DNA of 64,000 bases from Candidatus Rokuibacteriota bacterium (GCA_030647435.1 JAUSJX010000006.1:1-64000), one strand, 5' to 3'; positions 34,588 to 43,667 are shown, numbered from the stretch's first letter. The notes: a model not told the origin generated them from the sequence alone. Numbers and translations: made by a program.

Positions 34588-36003
34588 CTAGGGGATGGCC
34601 TTCGCCGTGGCCGTCGTTTTTGGGGCGAGCGCGCCGCCCGTGTAGTCGTTCTTGGGGTTCCACAGCATGAAGCCCACCGCCCCCCCGTCGCGCGCCCCGC
34701 GGATCTGAGCGCGGATCTCGTTGACGCCGAAGATGCGCTTGTCGAAGGCATAGTCGCGGAAGTCCTGGAGCCACGGCCTGACCTGGACGGTGTGGGTGGC
34801 AGCACGCTTCCGCGTCAGCCTCACGCTCTCTTTGACGATCTCGTAGGGCTGGGCCACGGGGTTGCGCACCCCGGGGATGCCCCGGTGATAGCCGGAGGGA
34901 TAGACCATGGGGCAGATGTAGTCGAGGTGCCGGGCGAGCTCCTCGACGCGCTGCCCGATGTCGGTGTCGTTGTCGTTGAAGGCGGTATAGCCGAAGACGT
35001 CGGCGGCGAGGAAGGCTCCTGTCGGCCCGAGCTCGCGGCGCGCCTTGGCGAGGAACCCGGCGATGGCGGGCAGCCGCGTCTGCGCGTTGTTGGGCTGGGA
35101 GTACTTGGCCGCCGAGAGCTTGCCGTCGGTCGGGAAGCGGACGTAGTCGAACTGGACCTCGTCGAAGCCCTTCGCCACGGCCTCCTTGGCCACGGCGATG
35201 GCGTAGTCCCAGACCTCCTCGCGGAAGGGATCCACCCAGGCGAGCTTCTCGTTGTCGAGCCAGGGCTTGCCCGTACGCGTGTCGATGACGGCCCAGTCGG
35301 GGCGGCGCTGGGCGAGCACGTTGTCCTTGAAGGTGACGATGCGCGCGATGGTGTAGACGTTCTTCGCCTTGAGCGAGGCCATGAGCCCGTCGAAGTCCTT
35401 GATGATGACCGGCCCCTGCGCGCCAGCCTCGAGGGCCAGCGGCACGGCGGTGCGGTAGGGGATGAGGCCGCGATCGCCTTTGACGTCGATCACCACGGCG
35501 TTCAGCTCGGTGCGCGCCACGAGCTCGAGCACCCGGCCGCGGATGCCCTTGTCGGCCACGCCGTAGTAGGTCAGGTAGGCGGCGCGCACCACCTTGGGCG
35601 CGAGCGCCACGGTCACCTGGTCCGTGTCCGCCGCCAGGCGGCGAAGCTCATAGCCCGGGACCTTGACGAGGAATGAGGCGCCGGGCCTGAGCGGCTCGGT
35701 GGTGAAGCGGCCTTCGTCGTCGGTCCGGACCTCGGTGGGGCCGACCCAGACCGACGCGCCCGCCAACGGCGCGCCGCTCTCGGCGTCCAGCACCCGCCCG
35801 CGCACCGCGCGCTCGGCGGGCTCGGCGGAGGGCGCCGTCTCGGCCGGCTGGGTGGTCGCCGCGGCGACCTGGCGCTGGAGGAGCAGGGAGGGCGACAGGA
35901 GCACCCAGCCCGTCGCGACGATCGCGACGAGCGTGCCCACCACGAGGGCTCCGTAGAGGACGGGGCGCTCTGTGTGGTCGGCCGGTACCGGGACAGGATC
36001 CAT
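34588..36003 (-). CDS. Membrane-anchored putative glycoside hydrolase (DUF4015-type) with carboxypeptidase-regulatory-like domain
   Basis: A 471-residue protein with an N-terminal membrane anchor (LYGALVVGTLVAIVATGWVLL). Residues about 65-130 are a carboxypeptidase-regulatory-like beta sandwich (VRGRVLDAESGAPLAGASVWV, DDEGRFTTEPLRPG). Residues about 135-470 form a TIM-barrel of the DUF4015/putative glycoside hydrolase type: AVVIDVKGDRG, FDEVQFDYVRFPTDG, FLAADVFGYTAF, DYICPMVYPSGYH, and VRPWLQDF. The acidic residues of FDEVQFDYVRFP are likely catalytic. The ATG 36003 has CAGGAG ahead. It probably acts on an extracytoplasmic polysaccharide together with the downstream deacetylase. Confidence 0.83.
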   Translation of the reverse strand: MDPVPVPADHTERPVLYGALVVGTLVAIVATGWVLLSPSLLLQRQVAAATTQPAETAPSAEPAERAVRGRVLDAESGAPLAGASVWVGPTEVRTDDEGRFTTEPLRPGASFLVKVPGYELRRLAADTDQVTVALAPKVVRAAYLTYYGVADKGIRGRVLELVARTELNAVVIDVKGDRGLIPYRTAVPLALEAGAQGPVIIKDFDGLMASLKAKNVYTIARIVTFKDNVLAQRRPDWAVIDTRTGKPWLDNEKLAWVDPFREEVWDYAIAVAKEAVAKGFDEVQFDYVRFPTDGKLSAAKYSQPNNAQTRLPAIAGFLAKARRELGPTGAFLAADVFGYTAFNDNDTDIGQRVEELARHLDYICPMVYPSGYHRGIPGVRNPVAQPYEIVKESVRLTRKRAATHTVQVRPWLQDFRDYAFDKRIFGVNEIRAQIRGARDGGAVGFMLWNPKNDYTGGALAPKTTATAKAIP

Positions 36004-36064
36004 TCGCACTCCTGAATCTACGGGGTAAGCGCGATCAGCCCAAAGTTTTTTCTGCACGCCGCGC

Positions 36065-36070
36065 TACAAT
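36065..36070 (+). promoter_or_regulatory. -10-like box TACAAT before the hydrolase
   Basis: TACAAT ends 7 nt before ATG 36078. An in-frame ATG at 36069 overlaps the box itself and is therefore a less likely start. No ribosome site is present. Confidence 0.4.
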
Positions 36071-36077
36071 GCTGCCC

Positions 36078-36929
36078 ATGACCTCCCAACCCTCCTATGC
36101 GTGTGACGCGGCCGCGCGGCGCTCATTCACCGTCAACGGCATGACCCTCCGGGCCCTCGAGTGGGGGCAGCCCGGCCGGCCTGCCCTCTGCTTCCTCCAC
36201 GGCGGCTCGGCCCACTCACACTGGTTTGACGCCGTGGTGCCGTCCTTCGTTGACAGGTTCCACATCATTTCTCTCGACCAGCGGGGGCACGGGCAGAGCG
36301 ACTGGGCGCCCGATGCCCGCTATGGCACGGAGCAGTTCGCCTCGGACCTGGTCGGCGTCATGGACCACCTGGGCTGGGAGCGGATGGTGGTGGTGGGGCA
36401 TTCCATGGGCGGCCACAATTCGATCGGCTTCTCGGCCTGGCACCCGGACCGGGTGCGGGCGCTCTGCGTGGTGGACAGCCGCCCGGCGCTGCCTGCCGAG
36501 CGCCTCCAGGCCATGCACAAGCGCGGGCACCGAGGGCCGCGGCGCCACGAGACGCTCGACCTGGCGCTCCGGAGCTTCAGGCTCCTGCCGGCCGAGACGC
36601 TGGCCGCGCCCGACCTCCTCGAACACCTGGGCCGCGAAGGCATTGCCGAGCGCGAAGGGAAATTTCTCTACCGCTTCGACCCCCAGTGCAACGGCGGCCG
36701 GAAGCCGGTGGACGGCTGGGCGCTCCTGCCCAACATCAAGGCGCCGACGCTCCTCGTGCGCGGAGAGCTCTCACCGATCATGCCGAAGGAGATGGCCGAG
36801 CGGATGGCGGCGGCCATCCCGAACGCCACCCTCGTGACGATGCTGGGCGTCTACCACCACCTCGTCCTCGACGCCCCCGACGCCTTCTCCCGTATCCTCG
36901 ACGACTTCCTCCGCGAGCTCCCCGACTAG
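36078..36929 (+). CDS. Alpha/beta hydrolase
   Basis: A 283-residue cytoplasmic alpha/beta hydrolase: LCFLHGGSAHSHWFD (oxyanion hole), ISLDQRGHGQSDW, nucleophile Ser in VVGHSMGGHNS, acid region LVRGELSPIMP, and histidine in GVYHHLVLDAP. It resembles the C-C bond hydrolase/epoxide hydrolase/esterase group. The start is chosen downstream of the -10-like box; three extra residues are possible. Its TAG stop shares CTAG with the stop of the convergent formate dehydrogenase gene (36926-36929). Confidence 0.9.
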   Translation: MTSQPSYACDAAARRSFTVNGMTLRALEWGQPGRPALCFLHGGSAHSHWFDAVVPSFVDRFHIISLDQRGHGQSDWAPDARYGTEQFASDLVGVMDHLGWERMVVVGHSMGGHNSIGFSAWHPDRVRALCVVDSRPALPAERLQAMHKRGHRGPRRHETLDLALRSFRLLPAETLAAPDLLEHLGREGIAEREGKFLYRFDPQCNGGRKPVDGWALLPNIKAPTLLVRGELSPIMPKEMAERMAAAIPNATLVTMLGVYHHLVLDAPDAFSRILDDFLRELPD

Positions 36930-39598
36930 ACCCTCTCGAGCCTCACGGCGCAGACTTTGTATTCGGGAATCTTGGACGTGGGGTCGTGGGCGGAGTTGGT
37001 GAGGAAGTTGGCGGCTGAGTCGGCGAGCTTGACGAAGGGGACGAAGATCGCCCCCGGACGTACCGCCTCGGTCACGTGCGCGTAGCCGTGGAGCTCGCCG
37101 CGGCGCGAGATCACCCTGAGCGCACCGCCCTCGTCGAACCCCAGCCGCCGCGCGTCCGCCGGGTTGACGGCGATCTCGAGACGCGGCGCCAGCTCGAGGA
37201 GACCCTGCACGCGCCGAGTCAGCGTGCCGCCGTGCCAGTGGTAGAGCAGTCGCCCCGTGTTGAGCACGAAGGGATAGTCGCTGTCGGGCATCTCGGCCGC
37301 CGTCTCGCCCTGGCTGACAGGCACGAAGCGGCCGCGCCCCGTCGGAAAGTCCTCGCCGTAGAGAAAACGAGTGCCCGGGTGATCCGCCGTCGGGCAGGGC
37401 CACTGGATGCCGCCTGCTTCCAGCCTCGCGTAGGAGAGCCCGCCGATCGCGGGCCAGAGCCGAGCCATCTCGTCGAAGATTTCCGAGGGATGCGCGAAGT
37501 CGAAGCCCGGAGCCGGCGCGCCCAGCCGCCGCGCCACGCGCTTCGCCAGCTCGGAGGTGATCCACCAATCAGCCCTGGCCTGACCGGGCGGCTCGATGGC
37601 TTTCCTCACCCGCTGCACCCGCCGCTCGGAGTTGGTGAAGGTGCCGTCCTTCTCGGCGAAGGCCGCCGCCGGCAGGAAGATATGGGCGAGGTCGGCCGTC
37701 TCGTGCATGAAAAGGTCCTGGACGATCAGGCAGTCGAGCTGGTTGAGAGCCTTCGCGACGTGATTGAGGTCCGGCTCAGCGAGCATGGGGTTCTCGCCGA
37801 CGACGTACATGGCGCGGATCGTCCCGTCGAAGCACCCTTCCGTCATCTCCGTGACGACGAGCCCCGGCGTGGCGGGCGGCCTGACGCCCCAGGCCTTCTC
37901 GAAGCGCTGGAGGCTCGCGGGCGAGTAGTCGGCGTAGCCGGGGAGATTCGTCGGGATCGCGCCCGCGTCGCCACAGCCCTGGACGTTGTTCTGGCCGCGG
38001 AGCGGCGAGATGCCCGAACCCGTGAAGCCCATCTGGCCCGCCGCCAGCGACAGGTTCAGGAGCGCATGCGCGTTGGCCGTGCCGTTCACGTGCTGGGTGA
38101 TGCCCATGCCCCAGATGAGGCAGGAGCCCGAGAAGGCCGGCCGCGCGTACCAGCGGGCGGCTTCCGCGATGGCCGCCTGCGGCACGCCGGTGATCTCTTC
38201 GGCGTAGTCCGCCGTATAGGGCTCGAGGGAGGCGGCCCAGGCCTCGAACCCCTCGGTGCGAGAGCGGATGAAGTCGAGGTTGGCCAGGCCCTCGTCGAGG
38301 ATGACCTTGGCCATCGCGTTGAAGAGCGCGACGTCGGTGCCCGGCCGCTCCTGGATCCACAGGTCCGCCTGGTCGCAGAGCTCGATGCGCTTAGGATTGA
38401 CCACGATGAGCTTGGCGCCGCGGCTCACGGCCCGGCGCAGGCGAATCGCGATGACGGGGTGGTTGGCTGAGGCGTCCGCCCCCACCACCATCAGGCAGCC
38501 CGCCTCCTCGTAGTCCTGGTAGGAGTTCGACGTCGCGCCGGAGCCCATGGACGTCAGCATGGCCTCGACCGAGGGCGAGTGGCAGAGCCGCGTGCAGTGG
38601 TCCACGTTGTTGGTGCCCATGACCACGCGTGCGAGCTTCTGGATGATGTAGCCGTCCTCGTTGGTGGCCTTGGCCGATGCGAAGGCGCCGAAGCGCCCGT
38701 GGTTCCTCGCCAGGCCATCGGCCGCGGCGTCGAGCGCCTCGTCCCACGTCACCTCGCGCCACTCGCCGTCGCGCTTGATCATGGGCGCGGTGATTCGGTC
38801 GCCCGCGTGGACGAAGCCGGTGCCAAAGCGTCCCTTGACGCACAAGGTCCCGAGGCTCGAGCGGTTCTGCGGTACGTCGTCGGCCATGACCGCGAGCCTG
38901 CCGTCCTGTCTGACCTTGAGCGTGATGCCGCAGCCGACGCCGCAGTAGGGACACGTTGTCTCAACCTCCCGCTCAATGACCGCCGGCGACTCCTTCGGCC
39001 TCAGCGCGCCCGTCGGGCAGGTCGCGACGCACTGGCCGCAGGAGGTGCAGACGGAGGACGACATCAGGCCGTCGCCCGCCACGCCCACGCGCATGTCGTG
39101 GCCGCGGCCGAGGAGCGAGATGGCGCCGATCAGCTGGACGTCGTCGCAGGCCGTGGTGCAGCGGCCGCAGAGGATGCAGGCCTCGCGGTCGAGGACGAAG
39201 AAGCTCTTCGACTCGTCCACCGCAAATCGGTGCCGCGCCGCATGGCTCGGCGCGGCGAGCGCATGGTGTCCGGCCGCTTCGCCGACCTGGCCGAAGCCGT
39301 CGCGACCCTCGCCCGGCGTGAGCATGGACCAAGTGAGATCGAGCACGGCCTTGCGCGTCTTGACCGCGTCCGGGTGGCGCGTGTCGACGACCATCCCGTC
39401 GCGCGCTGGCAGGTGGCAAGAGGCCGGCAGGCCGCGCTGGCCCTCGACGTGGACGAGGCAGGTGCGGCAGGCGCCGAGCGGCGCGCGGTCGGGGTCCTTG
39501 CAGAGCTGGGGCAGGGGGATACGCAGGCGGTTGACGGCGTCCAGCACCGTCGCCCCGGCCGCGACCTCGACCGTCGTCCCGTCGATGGTCAGCTTCAC
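36926..39598 (-). CDS. fdhA: Formate dehydrogenase alpha subunit (NAD-linked type, cysteine form)
   Basis: An 890-residue molybdopterin oxidoreductase with the N-terminal ferredoxin modules of soluble NAD-dependent enzymes: [2Fe-2S] (Cys33, Cys44, Cys47, Cys61), two [4Fe-4S] clusters (CILCGRCTTAC at 141-151, CTSCGQCVATC at 184-194), and the catalytic-domain cluster CPYCGVGC at 216-223. The molybdenum ligand position is Cys339 in CTRLCHSPSV, where some homologues have selenocysteine. It oxidises formate to CO2 and passes electrons to the diaphorase encoded just upstream. GTG 39598 is chosen: it begins the ferredoxin fold and TAAGAT (39606-39611, minus strand) lies 7 nt upstream. Confidence 0.93.
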   Translation of the reverse strand: MKLTIDGTTVEVAAGATVLDAVNRLRIPLPQLCKDPDRAPLGACRTCLVHVEGQRGLPASCHLPARDGMVVDTRHPDAVKTRKAVLDLTWSMLTPGEGRDGFGQVGEAAGHHALAAPSHAARHRFAVDESKSFFVLDREACILCGRCTTACDDVQLIGAISLLGRGHDMRVGVAGDGLMSSSVCTSCGQCVATCPTGALRPKESPAVIEREVETTCPYCGVGCGITLKVRQDGRLAVMADDVPQNRSSLGTLCVKGRFGTGFVHAGDRITAPMIKRDGEWREVTWDEALDAAADGLARNHGRFGAFASAKATNEDGYIIQKLARVVMGTNNVDHCTRLCHSPSVEAMLTSMGSGATSNSYQDYEEAGCLMVVGADASANHPVIAIRLRRAVSRGAKLIVVNPKRIELCDQADLWIQERPGTDVALFNAMAKVILDEGLANLDFIRSRTEGFEAWAASLEPYTADYAEEITGVPQAAIAEAARWYARPAFSGSCLIWGMGITQHVNGTANAHALLNLSLAAGQMGFTGSGISPLRGQNNVQGCGDAGAIPTNLPGYADYSPASLQRFEKAWGVRPPATPGLVVTEMTEGCFDGTIRAMYVVGENPMLAEPDLNHVAKALNQLDCLIVQDLFMHETADLAHIFLPAAAFAEKDGTFTNSERRVQRVRKAIEPPGQARADWWITSELAKRVARRLGAPAPGFDFAHPSEIFDEMARLWPAIGGLSYARLEAGGIQWPCPTADHPGTRFLYGEDFPTGRGRFVPVSQGETAAEMPDSDYPFVLNTGRLLYHWHGGTLTRRVQGLLELAPRLEIAVNPADARRLGFDEGGALRVISRRGELHGYAHVTEAVRPGAIFVPFVKLADSAANFLTNSAHDPTSKIPEYKVCAVRLERV

Positions 39599-39603
39599 GG
39601 TGT

Positions 39604-41865
39604 CTATCTTAGCTCCACCGGGAACTCGCGCAGGGCGGACAGGATGGACAGCGGGGCGGCCTGGCCCAGGCCGCAGAGCGAAGCCACGCGCACAACCTCG
39701 GAGAGCTCCGCGACGGCGGCGTGATCGAGGGAGGCCTCGGCATCGAGCATGTCGCGGAGCCGGGCCGTGCCCTCGCGACAGGGCGTGCACTTGCCGCAGG
39801 ATTCCCGCGTGTTGAAGTCGAGCAGCGTCCTCACCACGTCATGCACCGAGACCGTTTCGTCGATGGCCACGATGCCGCCTGTGCCCGGGTTCACGCGGCC
39901 GCCGGGCAGGAGAGGCTCGTCGAAATCTCGCGGCGGCACGATGATGCCCGAGGGTCCGCCCAGGACCGCGCCCTTGAGCGCGCGAGCCCCGGCCACGCCG
40001 CCCCCGGCCGCTCCGCCACCAATACGCTCGAGAAGATCGCGCAGCGTTGCGCCCATATCCACCTCGACCAGGCCCGGCCTCGCCACGTGCCCCGAGAGGC
40101 CGAAGCACTTGGTGCCGTGGCCGCGGCCGAGGGCAGCCCACCACTCGGCGCCGCGGGCCACGATCAGCGGCACGGCGAAGAGCGTCTCCACGTTGTTGAT
40201 GACCGTCGGCTTCCCCCAGAGCCCCGATTCAGTCGGGAAGGGGGGCTTGGGGCGCGGCATGGCCCGACGGCCTTCGAGCGACTCCATGAGCGCCGTCTCC
40301 TCGCCCAGCACAAAGCCGCCCGCGCCTCGCCTGATTTCTACCTCTACCGAAAAGTCGCTGGCGAGGATGCGATCACCCACGAGTCCCCACCGCCGGGCGT
40401 CCTCCACCGCGTGAGCCATGCGTTGGGCGGAGAGATGCGCCTCGCCGTGAATGTAGAGGTAGATGCGGGACGCCCCCGACGCGTACGCCGCGAGCAGCGC
40501 GCCTTCGAGGAGCCGGTGCGGGTCGCCCTCCATGAGGTGGCGGTCCTTGAAGATGCCGGGCTCGCCCTCTTCGGCGTTGACGATGAGGTACGTGGGCGCG
40601 CCGCGCGCGCTGCGGGCGCCTTCCCACTTGAGCGCCGCGGCGAAGTACGCGCCGCCGCGCCCCCGCAGGCCCGCCGCCTTGACCGTTTCGATGACGGCGA
40701 GAGGATCGCGGCTCGCGAGCGCGTCGGCCAGCGCGGCATAGCCGCCGCGGCGAATCGCGTCGGCGATGTCGCCGGGGTCCACCAGGCCGCAGCGCGCCGT
40801 CAGCTCCCGGCGCTGGTGGCCGAGGAAGTCGCCGGCGCCTGGGTGGACCTCGAGCCGGTCGGCTGCCGCCGCGTCGAGGAGAGCCGGGACGCGATCGGCC
40901 GTCGCGTGAGGCAGGAGGCGGCTCTCGCCGTCTGGGGCGACGATGGTCACGACCGGTGCGGCCCAGCAGAGCCCGCCGCAGCCGGCCGTCACGATGCGCG
41001 CGCTCCAGCTCCGCCGCACGACTTCCTCATGAAGCGCCGCGAGAGTCTCGGCGGCGCCAACCGCGAGGCTGCAGGAGCCCACGGCCAGGATGAGGGTCAG
41101 GCCGGGGCGCGCGAGGGACTCGGCGTGGCGCAGCAGGTCGGTGTATGAACCCCCCCCCACCCCAACCCTCTCCCTTGAGGGGAGAGGGGGTCCAACAGAA
41201 CCCCCGCCCCCGAAGGGGAGAGGGAGTCCAACAGAACCCTCGCCCCCGGAGGGGAGAGGGGGTCCAACAGAACCCCCGCCCCCGGAGGGGAGAGGGGGTC
41301 CAACAGAACCCTCGCCCCCGGAGGGGAGAGGGGGTCTTGCAGAACCCTCGCCCCCGAAGGGGAGAGGGAGTCCAACAGAACCCTCGCCCCCGGAGGGGAG
41401 AGGGGGTCTTGCAGAACCCTCGCCCCCGAAGGGGGAGAGGGCAGGGTGAGGGGGAGTGTTGAGCACTCGCTCCACGTCGCCGACGCCCACGCGCCCGTGA
41501 CAGGCGCCATCCACCTCGACCACCGGCGCCACCGAGCAGTTGAAGGCGCAGTCGTAGGGCTCGAGCGTGACGTCGGGGTCCGCGACGGCGTCCATCGCTT
41601 TCAGCAGATCGAGCCCGCCCCGGATCCTGCACGACACCCCCGTGCAGACTCGCACGATCCGCTTGGCCGGCTCGGCCAGCCGGAATTCAGGGTAGTGCGT
41701 GGCGACGCCGTACGCCTCGGACAGCGGCACGCGCAGATGCGAGGCGATCTCTCCCAGCGCATCGGCCGGGATCCAGCGCAGCTCGTGCTGGACGGCGTGG
41801 AGCGCGGGCAGGAGCCAGGTGCGCTCTCTGGGGAAGGCTCGGACGGCAGCGTGCCAGTCGCTCAC
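39604..41865 (-). CDS. Fused NuoE-NuoF-type NADH-binding subunit of formate dehydrogenase
   Basis: A 753-residue fusion. Residues 1-135 are a NuoE-like thioredoxin fold with the [2Fe-2S] cysteines Cys74, Cys79, Cys106 and Cys110 (CTGVSC, CAFNC). About 137-240 is a repetitive Gly/Pro/Ser linker made by a DNA repeat array. A second thioredoxin-like stretch (LTLILAVGSCSLAVGAAETLAAL) follows, then NuoF: FMN/NADH site GLRGRGGAYFAAALKW, NAEEGEPGIFKDRHLM, and the [4Fe-4S] motif SCGKCTPCREGT. It transfers electrons between the formate dehydrogenase catalytic subunit and NAD. The gene is 5 bases upstream of fdhA. Homologues are usually two proteins or have a short linker. Confidence 0.88.
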   Translation of the reverse strand: MSDWHAAVRAFPRERTWLLPALHAVQHELRWIPADALGEIASHLRVPLSEAYGVATHYPEFRLAEPAKRIVRVCTGVSCRIRGGLDLLKAMDAVADPDVTLEPYDCAFNCSVAPVVEVDGACHGRVGVGDVERVLNTPPHPALSPFGGEGSARPPLPSGGEGSVGLPLPFGGEGSARPPLPSGGEGSVGPPLPSGGGGSVGPPLPSGGEGSVGLPLPFGGGGSVGPPLPSRERVGVGGGSYTDLLRHAESLARPGLTLILAVGSCSLAVGAAETLAALHEEVVRRSWSARIVTAGCGGLCWAAPVVTIVAPDGESRLLPHATADRVPALLDAAAADRLEVHPGAGDFLGHQRRELTARCGLVDPGDIADAIRRGGYAALADALASRDPLAVIETVKAAGLRGRGGAYFAAALKWEGARSARGAPTYLIVNAEEGEPGIFKDRHLMEGDPHRLLEGALLAAYASGASRIYLYIHGEAHLSAQRMAHAVEDARRWGLVGDRILASDFSVEVEIRRGAGGFVLGEETALMESLEGRRAMPRPKPPFPTESGLWGKPTVINNVETLFAVPLIVARGAEWWAALGRGHGTKCFGLSGHVARPGLVEVDMGATLRDLLERIGGGAAGGGVAGARALKGAVLGGPSGIIVPPRDFDEPLLPGGRVNPGTGGIVAIDETVSVHDVVRTLLDFNTRESCGKCTPCREGTARLRDMLDAEASLDHAAVAELSEVVRVASLCGLGQAAPLSILSALREFPVELR
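41151..41453. repeat. Array of 36-bp palindromic repeats inside the NuoE-NuoF fusion gene
   Basis: Seven units start at exact 36-base intervals (41191, 41227, 41263, 41299, 41335, 41371, 41407), each containing a GC-rich hairpin of the form CCCTCgCCCCCgGAGGGGAGAGGG with small differences (CCAACAG versus CTTGCAG; GGAGG versus GAAGG). The ends (CCACCCCAACCCTCTCCC on the left, GGGAGAGGGCAGGGTGAG on the right) are imperfect inverted repeats. Unit length is a multiple of three, so the coding frame is kept and the array is translated as a (SVGPPLPSGGEG)n linker. There are no spacers, so it is not CRISPR; it is a REP-like mobile palindrome that expanded in place. Confidence 0.92.
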
Positions 41866-41875
41866 GGCAGTGGGA

Positions 41876-42565
41876 TCAGTGCGCCGAGGGAACCGGATCG
41901 GCGATTCGCGCCTCGGCGAAGCCCTTCTTGCGCAGGAGGCACGAGTCGCAGAGGCCGCAGGCTCGGCCGTCCGGCTCGGGCTCGTAGCACGACCACGTCA
42001 GTGAGAGATTCACCCCGAGCTCGAACGCGCGGGCGACGATCTGGGCCTTGGAGAGCGTGATCAGCGGCGTGTGCACGCGGAAGCGGCTCGTGCCCTCGAC
42101 GCCCGCCTGGGTGGCGAGATTGGCCAGCCGCTCGAAGGCCTCGACGAACTCGGGCCGGCAATCGGGATATCCGGAGTAGTCCAAAAAATTGACCCCGATG
42201 AAGATGTCCTGGGAACCGAGCGTCTCGGCCCAGGCGAGCGCGTGGCTGAGGAAGATGGTGTTGCGCGCGGGCACGTAGGTGACCGGAATGCCGGCGCCGA
42301 TGGCCTCGTGGCTCCTGCCCTTTGGCACTTCGATGTCGCCGGTCAGCGCCGAGCCGCCGATGGCGCGGAGATCGAGGCGGAGCGTGAGGTGCGTGACGGC
42401 GCCGAGAGACGCCGCGACCTGCTTCGCCGATTCCAGCTCGCGGGCGTGGCGCTGGCCGTAGTCGAAGGAGAGAGCGAAGCACTCGTACCCTTCTTCGCGC
42501 GCGACGGCGAGCGTCGCCGCCGAGTCGAGCCCGCCGGAGAGGAGGACGACCGCGCGCCCTGTCAT
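41876..42565 (-). CDS. queC: 7-cyano-7-deazaguanine synthase
   Basis: A 229-residue QueC: PP-loop [16 protein letters not shown] at residues 7-22, [32 protein letters not shown], and the zinc cysteines CYEP...CGLCDSC near 205-221. It converts 7-carboxy-7-deazaguanine to preQ0 with ATP and ammonia in queuosine synthesis. The start overlaps the queE stop by one base (TGATG). It is third in the queD-queE-queC order. Confidence 0.97.
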   Translation of the reverse strand: MTGRAVVLLSGGLDSAATLAVAREEGYECFALSFDYGQRHARELESAKQVAASLGAVTHLTLRLDLRAIGGSALTGDIEVPKGRSHEAIGAGIPVTYVPARNTIFLSHALAWAETLGSQDIFIGVNFLDYSGYPDCRPEFVEAFERLANLATQAGVEGTSRFRVHTPLITLSKAQIVARAFELGVNLSLTWSCYEPEPDGRACGLCDSCLLRKKGFAEARIADPVPSAH

Positions 42566-43242
42566 CAGACGCCCCGCTTGGCGCCCCAGAGCAGCACGTG
42601 CAGACGGGGCGAGAAGCCGAAGCCGTGGCGCTTACAGGCTTCGACGACCCCGGGCGAGCGCTCGAGGAGATCTTCGCGACGGGCGCCTTCCGGCTGGAGG
42701 AGGATGCGGGGGCGTGGCAGGGCGAAGCGCTCGGCCAGCTGGAGCACCTCACTCACGTCGGAGTCATTCGTGACCACGAACTTCCACCAGGCATCCCTCG
42801 CGAGGAAGCTCCGGATGGCTTCGGGGCTCAGTCGGCGCGCCTCGTCCACCCCCGAGCCGGCAAGCTTGAGCGAGACGTTCCACTGGATGGCCCGGTCGAC
42901 GCTGGGTGGCGGCGGCAGGATGCCCGAAGTCTCGACCTCGATGGAGAAGCCCAGGCTGCCGAGTGCCCGCAGCAGGGGAACGAACAGCGCTGATTCGAGC
43001 GGTTCACCGCCGGTCACGACGGCACGGCGGCAGGGATAAGCCGAAACTTCCTCCACGAGCGTGTCGAGCTCGACGGCGCTCCCGGCCTCGGGGTCCCAGG
43101 AGTACTTCGTGTCGCACCAGGCGCAGCCCACCGAGCAGCCCTGGAGTCGCACGAAGACGGCCGGCAGACCGGCCGTGACGCCCTCGCCCTGGATCGAATA
43201 GAAGACCTCGGCGACGCGCCCGGCCAGGTTTCGGCTGGTCAC
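42565..43242 (-). CDS. queE: 7-carboxy-7-deazaguanine synthase (radical SAM)
   Basis: A 225-residue radical-SAM enzyme beginning [25 protein letters not shown]. The cluster motif is [15 protein letters not shown] (CxxxCxxC form), followed by [11 protein letters not shown] and a C-terminal [10 protein letters not shown]. It rearranges 6-carboxytetrahydropterin to 7-carboxy-7-deazaguanine. The GTG start overlaps the queD stop (GTGA); longer in-frame starts upstream lie in queD and have no homology. Confidence 0.96.
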   Translation of the reverse strand: MTSRNLAGRVAEVFYSIQGEGVTAGLPAVFVRLQGCSVGCAWCDTKYSWDPEAGSAVELDTLVEEVSAYPCRRAVVTGGEPLESALFVPLLRALGSLGFSIEVETSGILPPPPSVDRAIQWNVSLKLAGSGVDEARRLSPEAIRSFLARDAWWKFVVTNDSDVSEVLQLAERFALPRPRILLQPEGARREDLLERSPGVVEACKRHGFGFSPRLHVLLWGAKRGV

Positions 43243-43667
43243 GCCTGCGGCCGCGACATGGCGCTGCCGCAGCTGGGCGTCTCGCGGATGGCGACGCGCT
43301 CGAGCGCGATGCCCGCGGGCAGCTGAGGCTCGAGCCGTGTCCACGCCTCGCGCGTCAGCACCTCGGCCGTGGGCTGGCCGGGGAGCAGGACCACCCGGTC
43401 GGGCGCCTCGCGCTGGACGGCTGAGATGGCCGGACCGAGCGGGTCGTCGGCGGCCAGGAGGGTCGAGTGGTCCCAGAGATCGAGGACGGCCTTTCGCACC
43501 GCGTCACGCAGGTCGTCGAAGTCCATGACCATGCCGAGCGGGTTCAGCGTCGGGCTGCTGACCGTCACTTCGAGGTGATAGGTGTGGCCATGGAGCCACG
43601 CGCACTTGCCCGGGTGCCCGGCAATACGGTGCGCTGCGTCAAAGACGTAGCTGGTGGTGAGGTCCAT
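43239..43667 (-). CDS. queD: 6-carboxy-5,6,7,8-tetrahydropterin synthase
   Basis: A 142-residue QueD/PTPS protein: FDAAHRIAGHPGKCAWLHGHTYHLEV supplies the zinc histidines and the catalytic cysteine, GMVMDFDDLRDAVRKAV and the DHSTLLAADDP loop follow, and PTAEVLTREAWTRL holds the glutamate region. It makes 6-carboxytetrahydropterin from dihydroneopterin triphosphate, the first dedicated step to preQ0. A TAGGAT box (43680-43685, minus) ends 12 nt before the ATG. queF and tRNA-modifying enzymes are not in the window. Confidence 0.96.
   Translation of the reverse strand: MDLTTSYVFDAAHRIAGHPGKCAWLHGHTYHLEVTVSSPTLNPLGMVMDFDDLRDAVRKAVLDLWDHSTLLAADDPLGPAISAVQREAPDRVVLLPGQPTAEVLTREAWTRLEPQLPAGIALERVAIRETPSCGSAMSRPQA

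Noticed and set aside
36926-39598. Possible selenocysteine in formate dehydrogenase
   Set aside because: The active-site position is a normal cysteine codon in an uninterrupted frame.
41151-41453. Regular 36-bp repeats that could be called a CRISPR array
   Set aside because: Repeats are contiguous with no unique spacers, keep one reading frame inside a functional gene, and there are no cas genes in the window.
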